Positions 8,849 through 16,532 of a stretch of DNA of 64,000 bases are shown one piece after another. Both the position numbers and the translations under genes were made by a program. This DNA is from Streptomyces rhizoryzae (lineage in GTDB: Bacteria > Actinomycetota > Actinomycetes > Streptomycetales > Streptomycetaceae). Position 1 is the stretch's first letter. Every line of letters begins with the position of its first letter. The notes beneath the pieces were generated by a model. That model saw nothing but the letters and a program-made list of their open reading frames with translations, made no database searches and was not told the DNA's origin. The stretch covers positions 1 through 64,000 of the forward strand of contig NZ_JALMUV010000022.1 in assembly GCF_023155275.1 (NCBI RefSeq), read 5' to 3'.

Positions 8849-10179
8849 CGTGCGGCCCCCAGTCGCCGGTCCAGGATGAACAGCAGCGCCGGTGCGCCGA
8901 TCATGGCCGTGACGACCCCTACGGGAAGTTCCTGACCGTCCATGGCGGTCCGGCAGACAACGTCGACGACGACCAGGAGCAGCGCCCCGGTGAGTGCCGC
9001 CACCGGCAGCAGCCGGCGGTGGTCGCCGCCCAGCACCAGGCGGCACAGGTGCGGCACCATGAGGCCGACGAAGGCGATCGCGCCGGAGACCGCGACCAGG
9101 ACGCCGGTGAGCAGGCTGGTCACCACGAACAGTTCGCGGCGCAGCCGGGTGACGTCCACGCCGAGCCCGGCGGCCGTCTCGTCGCCCATCAGCAGCGCGT
9201 TCATGGCGCGGGCCCGGGCCTGGAGCACCAGCAGACCCGCGGCCACCGCGAGCACCGGCAGCCACAGCGTTGCCCAGGTGGCGCCGCTCAGGCTGCCCAT
9301 GAGCCAGAAGAGCACCCCGCGGGTCTGCTGTTCGTCGCCGGCCTGGAGGACGAGGTAGCTGGTGAAGCCGGAGAGGAACTGGCCGATGCCGACCCCGGCG
9401 AGGACCAGCCGCAGGGGCGAGAAGCCGCCGCCGCGGCGGGCCATGCACCACACCAGGGCGAAGGCGAGCAGCGCCCCGGCGAAGGCCGCCGCCGACAGGC
9501 CGAGTCCGAGCGCCCCGCCGGCGCCCGCGCCCAGCACGATCGCGGCGACCGCGCCGAGCGAGGCGCCGTTGGAGATGCCCAGGAGGTAGGGGTCGGCGAG
9601 CGGGTTGCGGACCAGGGCCTGGGTCGCGGTGCCCACCAGGCCCAGTCCGGCGCCGACCGCGGCCGCCAGCAGGGCTCTGGGGACGCGGAGTTGCCAGACG
9701 ATGAGGTCGTCGGTCCCGGGCCGGGGCGGCGCCCCGCCGAGCCGGTCCAGGACCACCGACCAGACGTGGCCGGGCGCGATGTCGGTGGCGCCCAGCGCGA
9801 CCGCGGCGGTCAGGGCCGCCAGCAGCGCGGCGGCGAGCACGAGGGCCGGCGGCCCGGCGCGGACGGCACGCGGACGGCGCCCGGCGGCCGCGGATGCGTC
9901 ATCGGCCGCAGCTGCGGGGGCGTCCGACGACGTGGAATCGGCCACAGACACCGGGTCAGCCGCAGACGCGGAAACGGCCGCGGCTGCGGAACCGGCCAGG
10001 ACCGCAGACCCACCCGGAACACCGGTCCCACCCGGGACGCCAGCCTCATCCGCCTCACCGGCCCCACTCGGACCCCCCTCCCCCGCCGGCACACCCCGGC
10101 CAACCCCCGTCCCCGCACCCGTCCCCACATCCGCCCCCGCATCCGCATACTCGTCCGCATCCGCATCCGCCCCCCGCAC
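8845..10179 (-). CDS. FecCD-family ABC permease with low-complexity N-terminal extension
   Basis: 444 residues if read from GTG 10179, which overlaps the binding-protein stop by one base (TAGTG). The FecCD domain starts near residue 108 (LVLAAALLAALTAAVALGATD) and carries the usual features, including RNPLADPYLLGISNGASLGA and GAIAFVGLMVPHLCR. The first ~100 residues are Asp/Ala/Gly-rich, with weaker third-position G/C bias than the rest. They look like a recent simple-sequence expansion, and the true start could lie further in. It forms the membrane channel of a metal-chelate or corrinoid importer. Confidence 0.85.
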   Translation of the reverse strand: MRGADADADEYADAGADVGTGAGTGVGRGVPAGEGGPSGAGEADEAGVPGGTGVPGGSAVLAGSAAAAVSASAADPVSVADSTSSDAPAAAADDASAAAGRRPRAVRAGPPALVLAAALLAALTAAVALGATDIAPGHVWSVVLDRLGGAPPRPGTDDLIVWQLRVPRALLAAAVGAGLGLVGTATQALVRNPLADPYLLGISNGASLGAVAAIVLGAGAGGALGLGLSAAAFAGALLAFALVWCMARRGGGFSPLRLVLAGVGIGQFLSGFTSYLVLQAGDEQQTRGVLFWLMGSLSGATWATLWLPVLAVAAGLLVLQARARAMNALLMGDETAAGLGVDVTRLRRELFVVTSLLTGVLVAVSGAIAFVGLMVPHLCRLVLGGDHRRLLPVAALTGALLLVVVDVVCRTAMDGQELPVGVVTAMIGAPALLFILDRRLGAAR

Positions 10180-11249
10180 TACCGCGCCCCCTTGAAGCGC
10201 GCCGGGTAGAGGGCGTGGGCGATCTCCGCGACGGTGTCGGCGGTGCGGGTGCCGGCGATGGTGGTGCGTTCCGAACCGATCCGCAGGAACTTTCCGTTGC
10301 GCACCGCCGCCAGCCCCTTGGTGGCGGGGAAGGTCCGCAGGAACGCGGCGGCCTGGTCGTAGGCCCTGGCGTTGGCCGCCGCGTCGCCGCGGTCGCGGAT
10401 GCCCAGCTGGATCCAGTCGGGGTTGCGGGCCACCACGTCCTCCCACGAGACGGGTTCGAAGTCGCCGTCGCAGTCGCCGAAGACGTTGCGGGCGCCGGCC
10501 TGGGTGAGTACGGCGTTGGCGACCTGCCGGTTGCAGACGGCCATCGGCTGCTTGGTCCCGGCGTCGAAGTCGAAGAAGAAGTAGCCCGGCCGCTGCCCGG
10601 CCGGGACGTCCCCGATCGCCTTGCGGACGGCCCCGACCTTGGCCCGCATGTCCGCGACGAGTTCCCGGGCGCGCGGCGCGGTGCCGGTGACGGCGCCCAG
10701 CCGGATGAGGTCCCCCTCGACGGCGGACAGGTCCCGCTGCGGGGTCTTGGCCGTCGGGGCGCAGGCGGTGGAGGCCAGGTAGACGTGGCGGATGCCCGCG
10801 GCCTTGAACTCCTCGTCGGTGGGGGCGTCGCCCGCGCCGCCCATCGAGCCCATGGCGGCGAAGGTGTCGAGGTAGAGGTCCGCGCCCGAGCCGAGCAGCT
10901 TCTCCTTGGGGATGACGGCCGTGCCGAGCACCGGGATCTCGGCGGCGCGCGCGCCCAGCTCTCCGGGGAGCGTGCCCTTGCCGGGCGGGAAGCCGGTGCC
11001 GATGACGCGGTCGCCGGCGCCCAGCCGGAGCAGCATCTCCAGTGCCGCCGCGTTGCTGGTCACGATCCTGCGCGGCGGTGCCGTGAACGTGGTCTCCGTG
11101 CCCTTGCAGTCGGCGACCCGTACGGGGAAGCCGTCGCGGCCCGGGGGCCCGCCGTCCGCACCCGTGCCGCGCTCACCGCTGCTTCCTCCGCACGCCGTGG
11201 CGGTCAGCGCGACGGCCATCGCGAGTCCGCACCACTTCACTGGGCGCAT
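10179..11249 (-). CDS. ABC transporter substrate-binding lipoprotein (FecB/BtuF-like)
   Basis: 356 residues. A lipoprotein signal peptide has the lipobox LTATAC with Cys20. The two-lobed TroA-type domain begins with APPRRIVTSNAAALEMLLRLG, and a PVSWEDVVARNPDWIQLG segment is typical of chelated-iron and corrinoid binding proteins. It is the first gene of a binding-protein, permease, ATPase operon with one-base and four-base overlaps. The ligand cannot be read from the sequence. The operon converges on the isonitrile cluster. Because some isonitriles bind metals, uptake of a metal-product complex is a conceivable but unproven role. Confidence 0.85.
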   Translation of the reverse strand: MRPVKWCGLAMAVALTATACGGSSGERGTGADGGPPGRDGFPVRVADCKGTETTFTAPPRRIVTSNAAALEMLLRLGAGDRVIGTGFPPGKGTLPGELGARAAEIPVLGTAVIPKEKLLGSGADLYLDTFAAMGSMGGAGDAPTDEEFKAAGIRHVYLASTACAPTAKTPQRDLSAVEGDLIRLGAVTGTAPRARELVADMRAKVGAVRKAIGDVPAGQRPGYFFFDFDAGTKQPMAVCNRQVANAVLTQAGARNVFGDCDGDFEPVSWEDVVARNPDWIQLGIRDRGDAAANARAYDQAAAFLRTFPATKGLAAVRNGKFLRIGSERTTIAGTRTADTVAEIAHALYPARFKGAR

Positions 11250-11385
11250 GGGTCTTCTCCCCTACCGCTGGGACGTTCCGGCCGGTCCGCCGGCCGCGGG
11301 CCACCCTCGTGGCCCGGCACAGGTAGTCGTGCGGATTCCGCTTGTGGTTCCCGCGGCCGGGCGGTCCGTGGTCACCGGATCGCGG
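11250..11385 (-). promoter_or_regulatory. Structured 5' leader of the importer operon, possible riboswitch
   Basis: The transcribed leader just before the binding-protein start holds several stable hairpins: GCAC-gactacct-GTGC (11312-11327) and GGGCCAC-gagg-GTGGCCC (11297-11314 region). Just 5' of these are GGGAA and GGAATCCG blocks that resemble parts of the cobalamin riboswitch core. The complete consensus (paired GGTG, CCCGC-ACTGT) is not there. I treat it as a structured leader, possibly a diverged corrinoid element. Confidence 0.25.
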
Positions 11386-11429
11386 CGCCGTCCGGCGGCC
11401 CCGCTTCCGGGCCGCACACCAAACTTTCA

Positions 11430-11445
11430 CGAACATCTCTGTTCG
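11430..11445. promoter_or_regulatory. Inverted repeat CGAACA-N4-TGTTCG
   Basis: Perfect six-base arms in the divergent region between the importer operon and the cutinase gene. It is a plausible operator for either gene. The spacing between GAAC and GTTC is six bases, not the four of an SOS box. Confidence 0.45.
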
Positions 11446-11526
11446 CGGAACGTCCGGCGGCGCTACGTTGGCGTCGCACCGGCACGAACTCCCGTTTCTG
11501 CCAAGCCAATTGGAGACGAGGTGCAC

Positions 11527-12318
11527 ATGCGAAAGGCCCGATCGGCCCTGGCGTTACTGGTCGCGCTGCCCGTCCTCGGCGTGAGCGCGCCGCCGGCCCT
11601 CGCAGCCGCGCCGCAGCCGCCGACCCGGGCCGGCTGCCCGCAGACCATGCTCTTCGAGGTGGGCGGCCACCTCGATCGCGACGCCGGGATCTACGACGCC
11701 GCCAACGCCCGGCTCCCGGCGGGCGTGTCGTTCACGAAGATCCACTACTCGGCGTCCATCGCCCCGTACCCCGGCGACACCAAGACGCTGGACGACTCCG
11801 TGGCCGAGGGCATCGCGACCCTCGACAAGGCGGTGCGGGACTTCCACCGGGCCTGTGCCGCCAGCCACCTGACGCTCGCCGGCTACTCGCAGGGCGCGCT
11901 CGTGGCCGGCGACGAGCTGGCCGCCCTGTCCGCGGGCGACGCCGTCCCGCACGACCGGATCAGCGGTGTGCTCTACGGCGATCCGCGGCGCCCCGGTACG
12001 CACGGCGGCCCGGGCGGCATCGAGACGAACCTGCCGACGGTCCTGCCGGGCATGACCATGAAGGGCCCGCGCGGCTTCGGCGACCTGACCGTCAAGGAGA
12101 TCTGCAACACCAACGACGGCATCTGCTACTCCGAGAACGTGCTCGCCAACCTGGCCTGCTTCGCCAACGGCGTGGTCGGTTACTTCAGCGGCGACCACGG
12201 CTACGCCATCGACCCGTACGCCGTCCGGGGCGGCGGCGAGCAGCTCAACCGGCAGCCGCCGAAGCTCCCGGTCTGCGGTCCGGGGCTGCCGCTGCCCGGC
12301 ACGAAGGCGGCCGGCTGA
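11527..12318 (+). CDS. Secreted cutinase-family serine hydrolase, TTA-containing
   Basis: 263 residues. ATG 11527 follows GGAGACGAGG. There is a Sec signal peptide with cleavage near residue 28 (ALAAA). Cutinase-type alpha/beta hydrolase: nucleophile elbow GYSQG with Ser121, Asp197 in the CNTNDGIC block and His224 in GDHGYAID, plus Cys residues placed for disulfides. Relatives hydrolyse esters or polyesters such as cutin outside the cell. Codon 10 is TTA (11554-11556), the rare Leu codon read by the bldA tRNA in Streptomyces, so synthesis is probably tied to development. I found no other TTA in the genes I called. Confidence 0.88.
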   Translation: MRKARSALALLVALPVLGVSAPPALAAAPQPPTRAGCPQTMLFEVGGHLDRDAGIYDAANARLPAGVSFTKIHYSASIAPYPGDTKTLDDSVAEGIATLDKAVRDFHRACAASHLTLAGYSQGALVAGDELAALSAGDAVPHDRISGVLYGDPRRPGTHGGPGGIETNLPTVLPGMTMKGPRGFGDLTVKEICNTNDGICYSENVLANLACFANGVVGYFSGDHGYAIDPYAVRGGGEQLNRQPPKLPVCGPGLPLPGTKAAG

Positions 12319-12353
12319 GGTCCGGGGGCCGGCCGGCGGCGGGGGCCGGCCGG

Positions 12354-13049
12354 TCAGCCCAGGAGCCGTACCGCGAGGCGGACGAGCGGATCCTCCAGCG
12401 CCCGCAGGCCCGCCAGGTCGTCCGCGACCAGGCGCACCGTCACCAGGTGCGCGGCGGCGGCGACCACGGCCTCGCAGGCGAAGCGCCGCTCCTCGGCGCC
12501 GTCGCCGGACCCGGACCCGGACCCGGACCCGGACCCGGCCGGGAAGATCTCCGCGATGCCGTCCGCGAACCATCCCTGCCAGCGCATCCGCCGGGCCATC
12601 GCCTCGGAGCCCGCGGCATACACCTCGACGAGGAACAGCCGGGCGAACGCGGAGTGTTCGGCGAGGGCGTGGAGGTAGCGGCGGAGCAGGCGACGGAAGG
12701 TCTCCTCCGGGCCGGCCGGTCCCGGGGAGCCGTCCGGTGGCTGCCGGGCCGCCGCCAGCAGTGCGGCGAGCTGGTCGGTGGCGGCGTCCAGGGCCTGGAC
12801 GAAGCAGTCCTCCTTGGAGCGGAACTGCTGGTAGAAGGTCTCGCGCGAGACCCCCGCCCGCCGGATGATGTCGGCGACGGACGTCCCCGCGTAGCCCTTG
12901 GCCCGCATCGCGTCCGCGGTGGCGGTCAGCATCCGCAGCCGCTGGGAGGCCACGACCTCTTCCCGGCTGAGGCGGTGCCGCCCGCTGGGCAGCGGCCCGG
13001 ACCGGGCGGCTCCGGGCTGGGTCCCGGTCACTGTTCCCTCCCCACTCAC
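12354..13049 (-). CDS. TetR-family transcriptional regulator
   Basis: 231 residues. The N-terminal helix-turn-helix is at about residues 45-85 (TSVADIIRRAGVSRETFYQQF), followed by an all-helical ligand domain. Inside the ligand domain lies a (GS)5 run, caused by a CCGGAC hexamer repeat near 12506-12540. The first 30 residues are poorly ordered, so an internal start is possible. It is divergent from the polymorphic toxin gene and convergent with the cutinase. A 15-bp palindrome in the shared upstream region is a candidate autoregulatory operator. Confidence 0.88.
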   Translation of the reverse strand: MSGEGTVTGTQPGAARSGPLPSGRHRLSREEVVASQRLRMLTATADAMRAKGYAGTSVADIIRRAGVSRETFYQQFRSKEDCFVQALDAATDQLAALLAAARQPPDGSPGPAGPEETFRRLLRRYLHALAEHSAFARLFLVEVYAAGSEAMARRMRWQGWFADGIAEIFPAGSGSGSGSGSGDGAEERRFACEAVVAAAAHLVTVRLVADDLAGLRALEDPLVRLAVRLLG

Positions 13050-13107
13050 CGGCGGCAGCCGCCGGCCGCGGCCTGCTGCCGGTCACGACATCGCTCCACT
13101 TACGGCA

Positions 13108-13122
13108 TACCGGTGGCCGGTA
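13108..13122. promoter_or_regulatory. TACCGG-TGG-CCGGTA palindrome, candidate TetR operator
   Basis: Perfect six-base arms around three bases, 59 bases upstream of the TetR start and about 105 before the toxin start. Its position suits self-repression by the adjacent TetR protein. No binding evidence. Confidence 0.45.
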
Positions 13123-13226
13123 CGGGCCCGGTGCGGGATCGTTGCGCTGCACAGGGTCCGGCAGTTGACCGGGGATCGGGCACCAGGAAACCGACGTTCC
13201 ATTACTAGCAGCCGCGGGGGGCGGAG

Positions 13227-15443
13227 ATGTACGGGGGAGCACCGGGCACGGGCGGGGAGCGCGGGGACGGGCAGCAGGAGCCGTGGAGCGGGGCCGCGCC
13301 GGCGCCGTACGACCCGTGGGCGGCGCCCGCGGCGGGCCCGCAGGCGCCGCCCGCGCCGCCGGCGCCGAAGAGCTGGTGGCGGCGGCCGCCGTGGCTGCTG
13401 GCCGCGGGGGCCTGCGTCCTGGTCCTCGCACTCGTCACCGGGACGCTGCTGTGGCGTGCGGCCGGGCCCGAGGAGGACCCCGAGGGCGACCGCGCCCCGT
13501 TCTACCTCGCGCTCTACAACCTCGCCGGGGAGCCGATGGCGCACTACACCGGCTCCGCCCCCGGCGGAACGGCGTGGGACGTGACCGTCACCGACGGGGG
13601 TGAGGCGCGCGGCCGACTCACCGTGGACGGGCGGCAGTTCGGCGTCCTGCGGGTCGGCGGCAAGACCTACGCCAAGCCGCCGAAGGACCTGCTGACCGAC
13701 CTCCCGGGCGGCGTGGCGGCGTCGGCGCTGGAGGGCAAGTGGGTCACCGGGGACAGCCGGCTGGCCCGCCACCTCGCGGACGTCCCCGGGTCGCCCGCCG
13801 AGCTGGCGTCCCGGCTGTGGACCGGGCTCGACCGGATCAGGACCTTCCCGCAGACACCGGCCGCCCCGGTGCGGCCCGGCGGGCCGATGGCCCGGTCCGT
13901 GGTGACGCCGGAGGGGCGGCTGTACGTCTCGGCGGCCGCGCCCTACCGGGTGCTGCGCCTGGAGCCCTTCGGCACCGCGGGCGGCACCGCGCCCGGGGGC
14001 GGCACGGCCGGGAGCGGCTCCCCGGTGCGGACGGCGGCCGCCGCACTGCGCCCGGCCGGTGGCGCGGCCGCCGCGCTCCCGGTGGCCGCCGGGACGGGGA
14101 GCGGCGGGACGGACCTCACACCGATGTCCGCGGACCAGGTCGGCAGGGCGTACGACGACCTGATCGGCCAGACCCGGACGCTGGGCGGCGCCGTCGACCT
14201 CGGGATCCGCTTCTCCTTCAACCAGACCGGCAATCTGAGCTGCGCGCAGTCCTGCACGGTCACCGAGAACGTGGTCACCTCCACCACCGCCGCCCCCGGC
14301 GCGCGGCTGTCCGGGACGGTCAACGCGTCCATGACGGCGCAGGTGACCGTCAACGGCGAGTCCGGCGGCGGGTGTTCGGCGACGGCGACCCTGCCGGTCA
14401 ACGGCGGCGGCACGATGCGCTGCGTCGCCGCGGGGACGGCGCCGATCGTCCAGCGCATCAAGGCGCAGAAGCAGCGGGAGGCGGAGGCCCAGGCCCGGGC
14501 GACCCGCCGGCCGGTCCGGATCCCCTACACGATCAGCTTCCGGGCCCAGGTGCAGATCATGGCCATGGCCTTCGCCCTGGCCGAGATCGAACAGCGGGTC
14601 AAGGAGCAGCAGGCCGACCGGCGGAGGGCCGTCGAGACCGCGAAGGAGAACGCCGGCCCCTCGCCGGACTGCGCCCGGGACAGCTTCGTGGCCGGGACGC
14701 CGGTGCTCACGGCCGGTTCCGGTGCCGCGCCCATCGAACGCCTCCGGGCCGGCGACGGGATCCGCAACGCCGCCCCGGGCAGCGGCGCCCTCCAGCGGCA
14801 CGGCGTCGCCTCGGTCATCGTCACCGACACCGACCGCGACTTCGTCCGGCTCACCATCGCCGGCCCGCACGGCACCGGCACGATCCGCGCCACCGCGCAC
14901 CACCTGTTCTACGACGCCGCGGCCGGCAGCTGGCGGCAGGCCGGCGCCCTGCGGCCCGGCGACCGGCTCCAGACGACCGGGCGGGGCACCGCGACCGTCC
15001 GGGAGGTGCGCCCGTACCGCGCGGCCGCCCGCACCTACAACCTCAGCGTCGAGGGTGTGCACACCTATTTCGTCCTGGCCGGCGACACCCCGGTCCTGGT
15101 GCACAACTGCGCGATGAAGCGCGACGCCAAGAGCCTGAAGGGCGTGCGCGTCCCCCGGCAGTACGAGGGGCTGGACACCGCGCACGTGCGCAGCAACCAC
15201 TTCCCCGGCGGGGCGGGGGTGACGTCGCGGAAGGACCTCTGGCCGGCGAAGATGACCGACGCTCAGCTGGCGGCGATCGCCCGGCAGGCGCTGGGGAACA
15301 ACCCGCGGGTGATCGGGTACGACCCGGGGACGGGGATGATCCAGGCGGTGGCGACGGTGCAGGGCAAGATGGTGCAGTTCCAGATCCCGCGCGGTGGTGG
15401 CGCCATGCGGTCGATCTACCCGCTCGTCCCCTGGAGTGACTGA
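13227..15443 (+). CDS. Membrane-anchored polymorphic toxin with HINT pretoxin domain
   Basis: 738 residues. A Pro-rich cytoplasmic segment is followed by one transmembrane helix at about residues 55-77 and a large exported region. A charged helical stretch (VQRIKAQKQREAEAQ) comes next, then a HINT/intein-like autoprocessing domain at residues 486-628. The HINT domain begins SFVAGTPVLTAGSG and ends VLVHNC, the classical HN-C junction. The last ~110 residues after that Cys form a variable C-terminal domain (RVPRQYEGLDTAHVRSNHF...) that I cannot assign to a named toxin fold. Modular architecture of this kind marks polymorphic toxins, in which HINT may release the C-terminal effector. The stop lies one base before the next ATG, which encodes the likely immunity protein. 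Confidence 0.82.
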   Translation: MYGGAPGTGGERGDGQQEPWSGAAPAPYDPWAAPAAGPQAPPAPPAPKSWWRRPPWLLAAGACVLVLALVTGTLLWRAAGPEEDPEGDRAPFYLALYNLAGEPMAHYTGSAPGGTAWDVTVTDGGEARGRLTVDGRQFGVLRVGGKTYAKPPKDLLTDLPGGVAASALEGKWVTGDSRLARHLADVPGSPAELASRLWTGLDRIRTFPQTPAAPVRPGGPMARSVVTPEGRLYVSAAAPYRVLRLEPFGTAGGTAPGGGTAGSGSPVRTAAAALRPAGGAAAALPVAAGTGSGGTDLTPMSADQVGRAYDDLIGQTRTLGGAVDLGIRFSFNQTGNLSCAQSCTVTENVVTSTTAAPGARLSGTVNASMTAQVTVNGESGGGCSATATLPVNGGGTMRCVAAGTAPIVQRIKAQKQREAEAQARATRRPVRIPYTISFRAQVQIMAMAFALAEIEQRVKEQQADRRRAVETAKENAGPSPDCARDSFVAGTPVLTAGSGAAPIERLRAGDGIRNAAPGSGALQRHGVASVIVTDTDRDFVRLTIAGPHGTGTIRATAHHLFYDAAAGSWRQAGALRPGDRLQTTGRGTATVREVRPYRAAARTYNLSVEGVHTYFVLAGDTPVLVHNCAMKRDAKSLKGVRVPRQYEGLDTAHVRSNHFPGGAGVTSRKDLWPAKMTDAQLAAIARQALGNNPRVIGYDPGTGMIQAVATVQGKMVQFQIPRGGGAMRSIYPLVPWSD

Positions 15444-15444
15444 C

Positions 15445-15930
15445 ATGGCCGCGCTGACCATGACCCTGGCCGGTCCTGAGGTGGCCGCGGGTGAGCCGCG
15501 GCAGCTGTCGGGCCGGATCTGGTTCACCCTGGCGGGCACGGACTTCCCCGAGGCGGGCTGGAGCGACGCCCCCCTGCCGGTGCTCGGCTCGCTGTGCGAG
15601 GCCGTGGCACGCGCCGGGCGGGGCGAGCCCGGCGAGGTGTACTTCTGCGAGGGGCCGTACTACGTGCGGCTGGTGCCGGCGCCGGCGGGCGGTCCGGACC
15701 GGGTCGAGGCCCTGGGGGTCTGCGACCGGGCGGGGCTGGTCTCCGGCACCGGGGAGGGCGCCGTCGAGGCCCGCAGCGGCGGGGTTCCGCTGGCCGCGGT
15801 CCGGGCGGAGTGCGCGCGGCTGCTCGGCGAGCTGGCGGACTGGGCGCGGCGGCACGGCCATCCGGACGTGGCCGGGCAGGCGGCCGGGTTGGCGTCCGCG
15901 GTGACCGGGCCGGCGGAGGGGGGCCGGTAG
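15445..15930 (+). CDS. Probable immunity protein of the HINT toxin
   Basis: 161 residues from ATG 15445, one base after the toxin stop. Small, acidic and soluble with no signal peptide; I recognise no named family. Its size, position and tight coupling immediately downstream of a polymorphic toxin are the usual features of an immunity gene. It ends 40 bases before the stop of the convergent cyclic-nucleotide-binding gene. Confidence 0.6.
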   Translation: MAALTMTLAGPEVAAGEPRQLSGRIWFTLAGTDFPEAGWSDAPLPVLGSLCEAVARAGRGEPGEVYFCEGPYYVRLVPAPAGGPDRVEALGVCDRAGLVSGTGEGAVEARSGGVPLAAVRAECARLLGELADWARRHGHPDVAGQAAGLASAVTGPAEGGR

Positions 15931-15970
15931 GCGGCCGGGGCAGCGCGGCGGGGTGCGGGCGGGCCGGGGC

Positions 15971-16456
15971 TCAGACGTCGTCGCCGCCGGCTTCCTCGCC
16001 GCTGCCCTGGGGGCCGTAGAGGTCGAGGAGGCGGGTGCGGGTGAGGTGCAGGCGTTCGGCGACGGTTTCGGCGACGTAGCGGTAGACGGCGCGGCCCAGG
16101 ACGGGGTCGTCCTCGCAGAGGGCGCGGACGAGGCCGGCGTCGAACTCCAGGGCCTCCACCGGGCCGACGGTCCGGGCGCCGAGGTGCCAGATGTGCGGCG
16201 GGAAGAGCCAGGACCAGCCCAGGACCTCGTCGCGGCCGAGGGTTTCCACGACGACCGCGCGGCGGCCGGGGACGTGCTGGTCCAGGGTGACCTGGCCGGA
16301 GCGGATGATCCAGAAGCGGTCGGCCCGGCGGCCTTCCTCGAAGACCCGGGTGGCGCGGGGCAGCGTCACCTCGCGGGCCAGTTCGGCCAGCCGGCGGCGC
16401 CGGTCGGGGGGCAGCGCGTCGAACAGGTGCTTGACCGTGGCCATCTCGTCCTCCAT
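15971..16456 (-). CDS. Crp-like cyclic-nucleotide-binding-domain protein
   Basis: 161 residues from ATG 16456 (MEDEMATVKHLFDALPPD); longer readings are unlikely. A single cNMP-binding beta-barrel covers most of it (FEEGRRADRFWIIRSGQVTLD, VETLGRDEVLGWSWLF). There is no DNA-binding helix-turn-helix, so it senses or scaffolds rather than regulating DNA directly. It is the last gene of the NHLM export operon, 77 bases after the second ABC transporter. cNMP-domain proteins are known companions of NHLM bacteriocin-type transport operons. Confidence 0.8.
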   Translation of the reverse strand: MEDEMATVKHLFDALPPDRRRRLAELAREVTLPRATRVFEEGRRADRFWIIRSGQVTLDQHVPGRRAVVVETLGRDEVLGWSWLFPPHIWHLGARTVGPVEALEFDAGLVRALCEDDPVLGRAVYRYVAETVAERLHLTRTRLLDLYGPQGSGEEAGGDDV

Positions 16457-16532
16457 CCGGCAGTGCGCGGTGGTCCGTACCTTATGCGGCACAAGGGACG
16501 AGGGGCGCAAGGGCCGGTCCGGCCGGGCGGGC

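Noticed and set aside
11430..11445. SOS (LexA) box
   Set aside because: GAAC and GTTC are six bases apart rather than four, and no DNA-repair gene follows.
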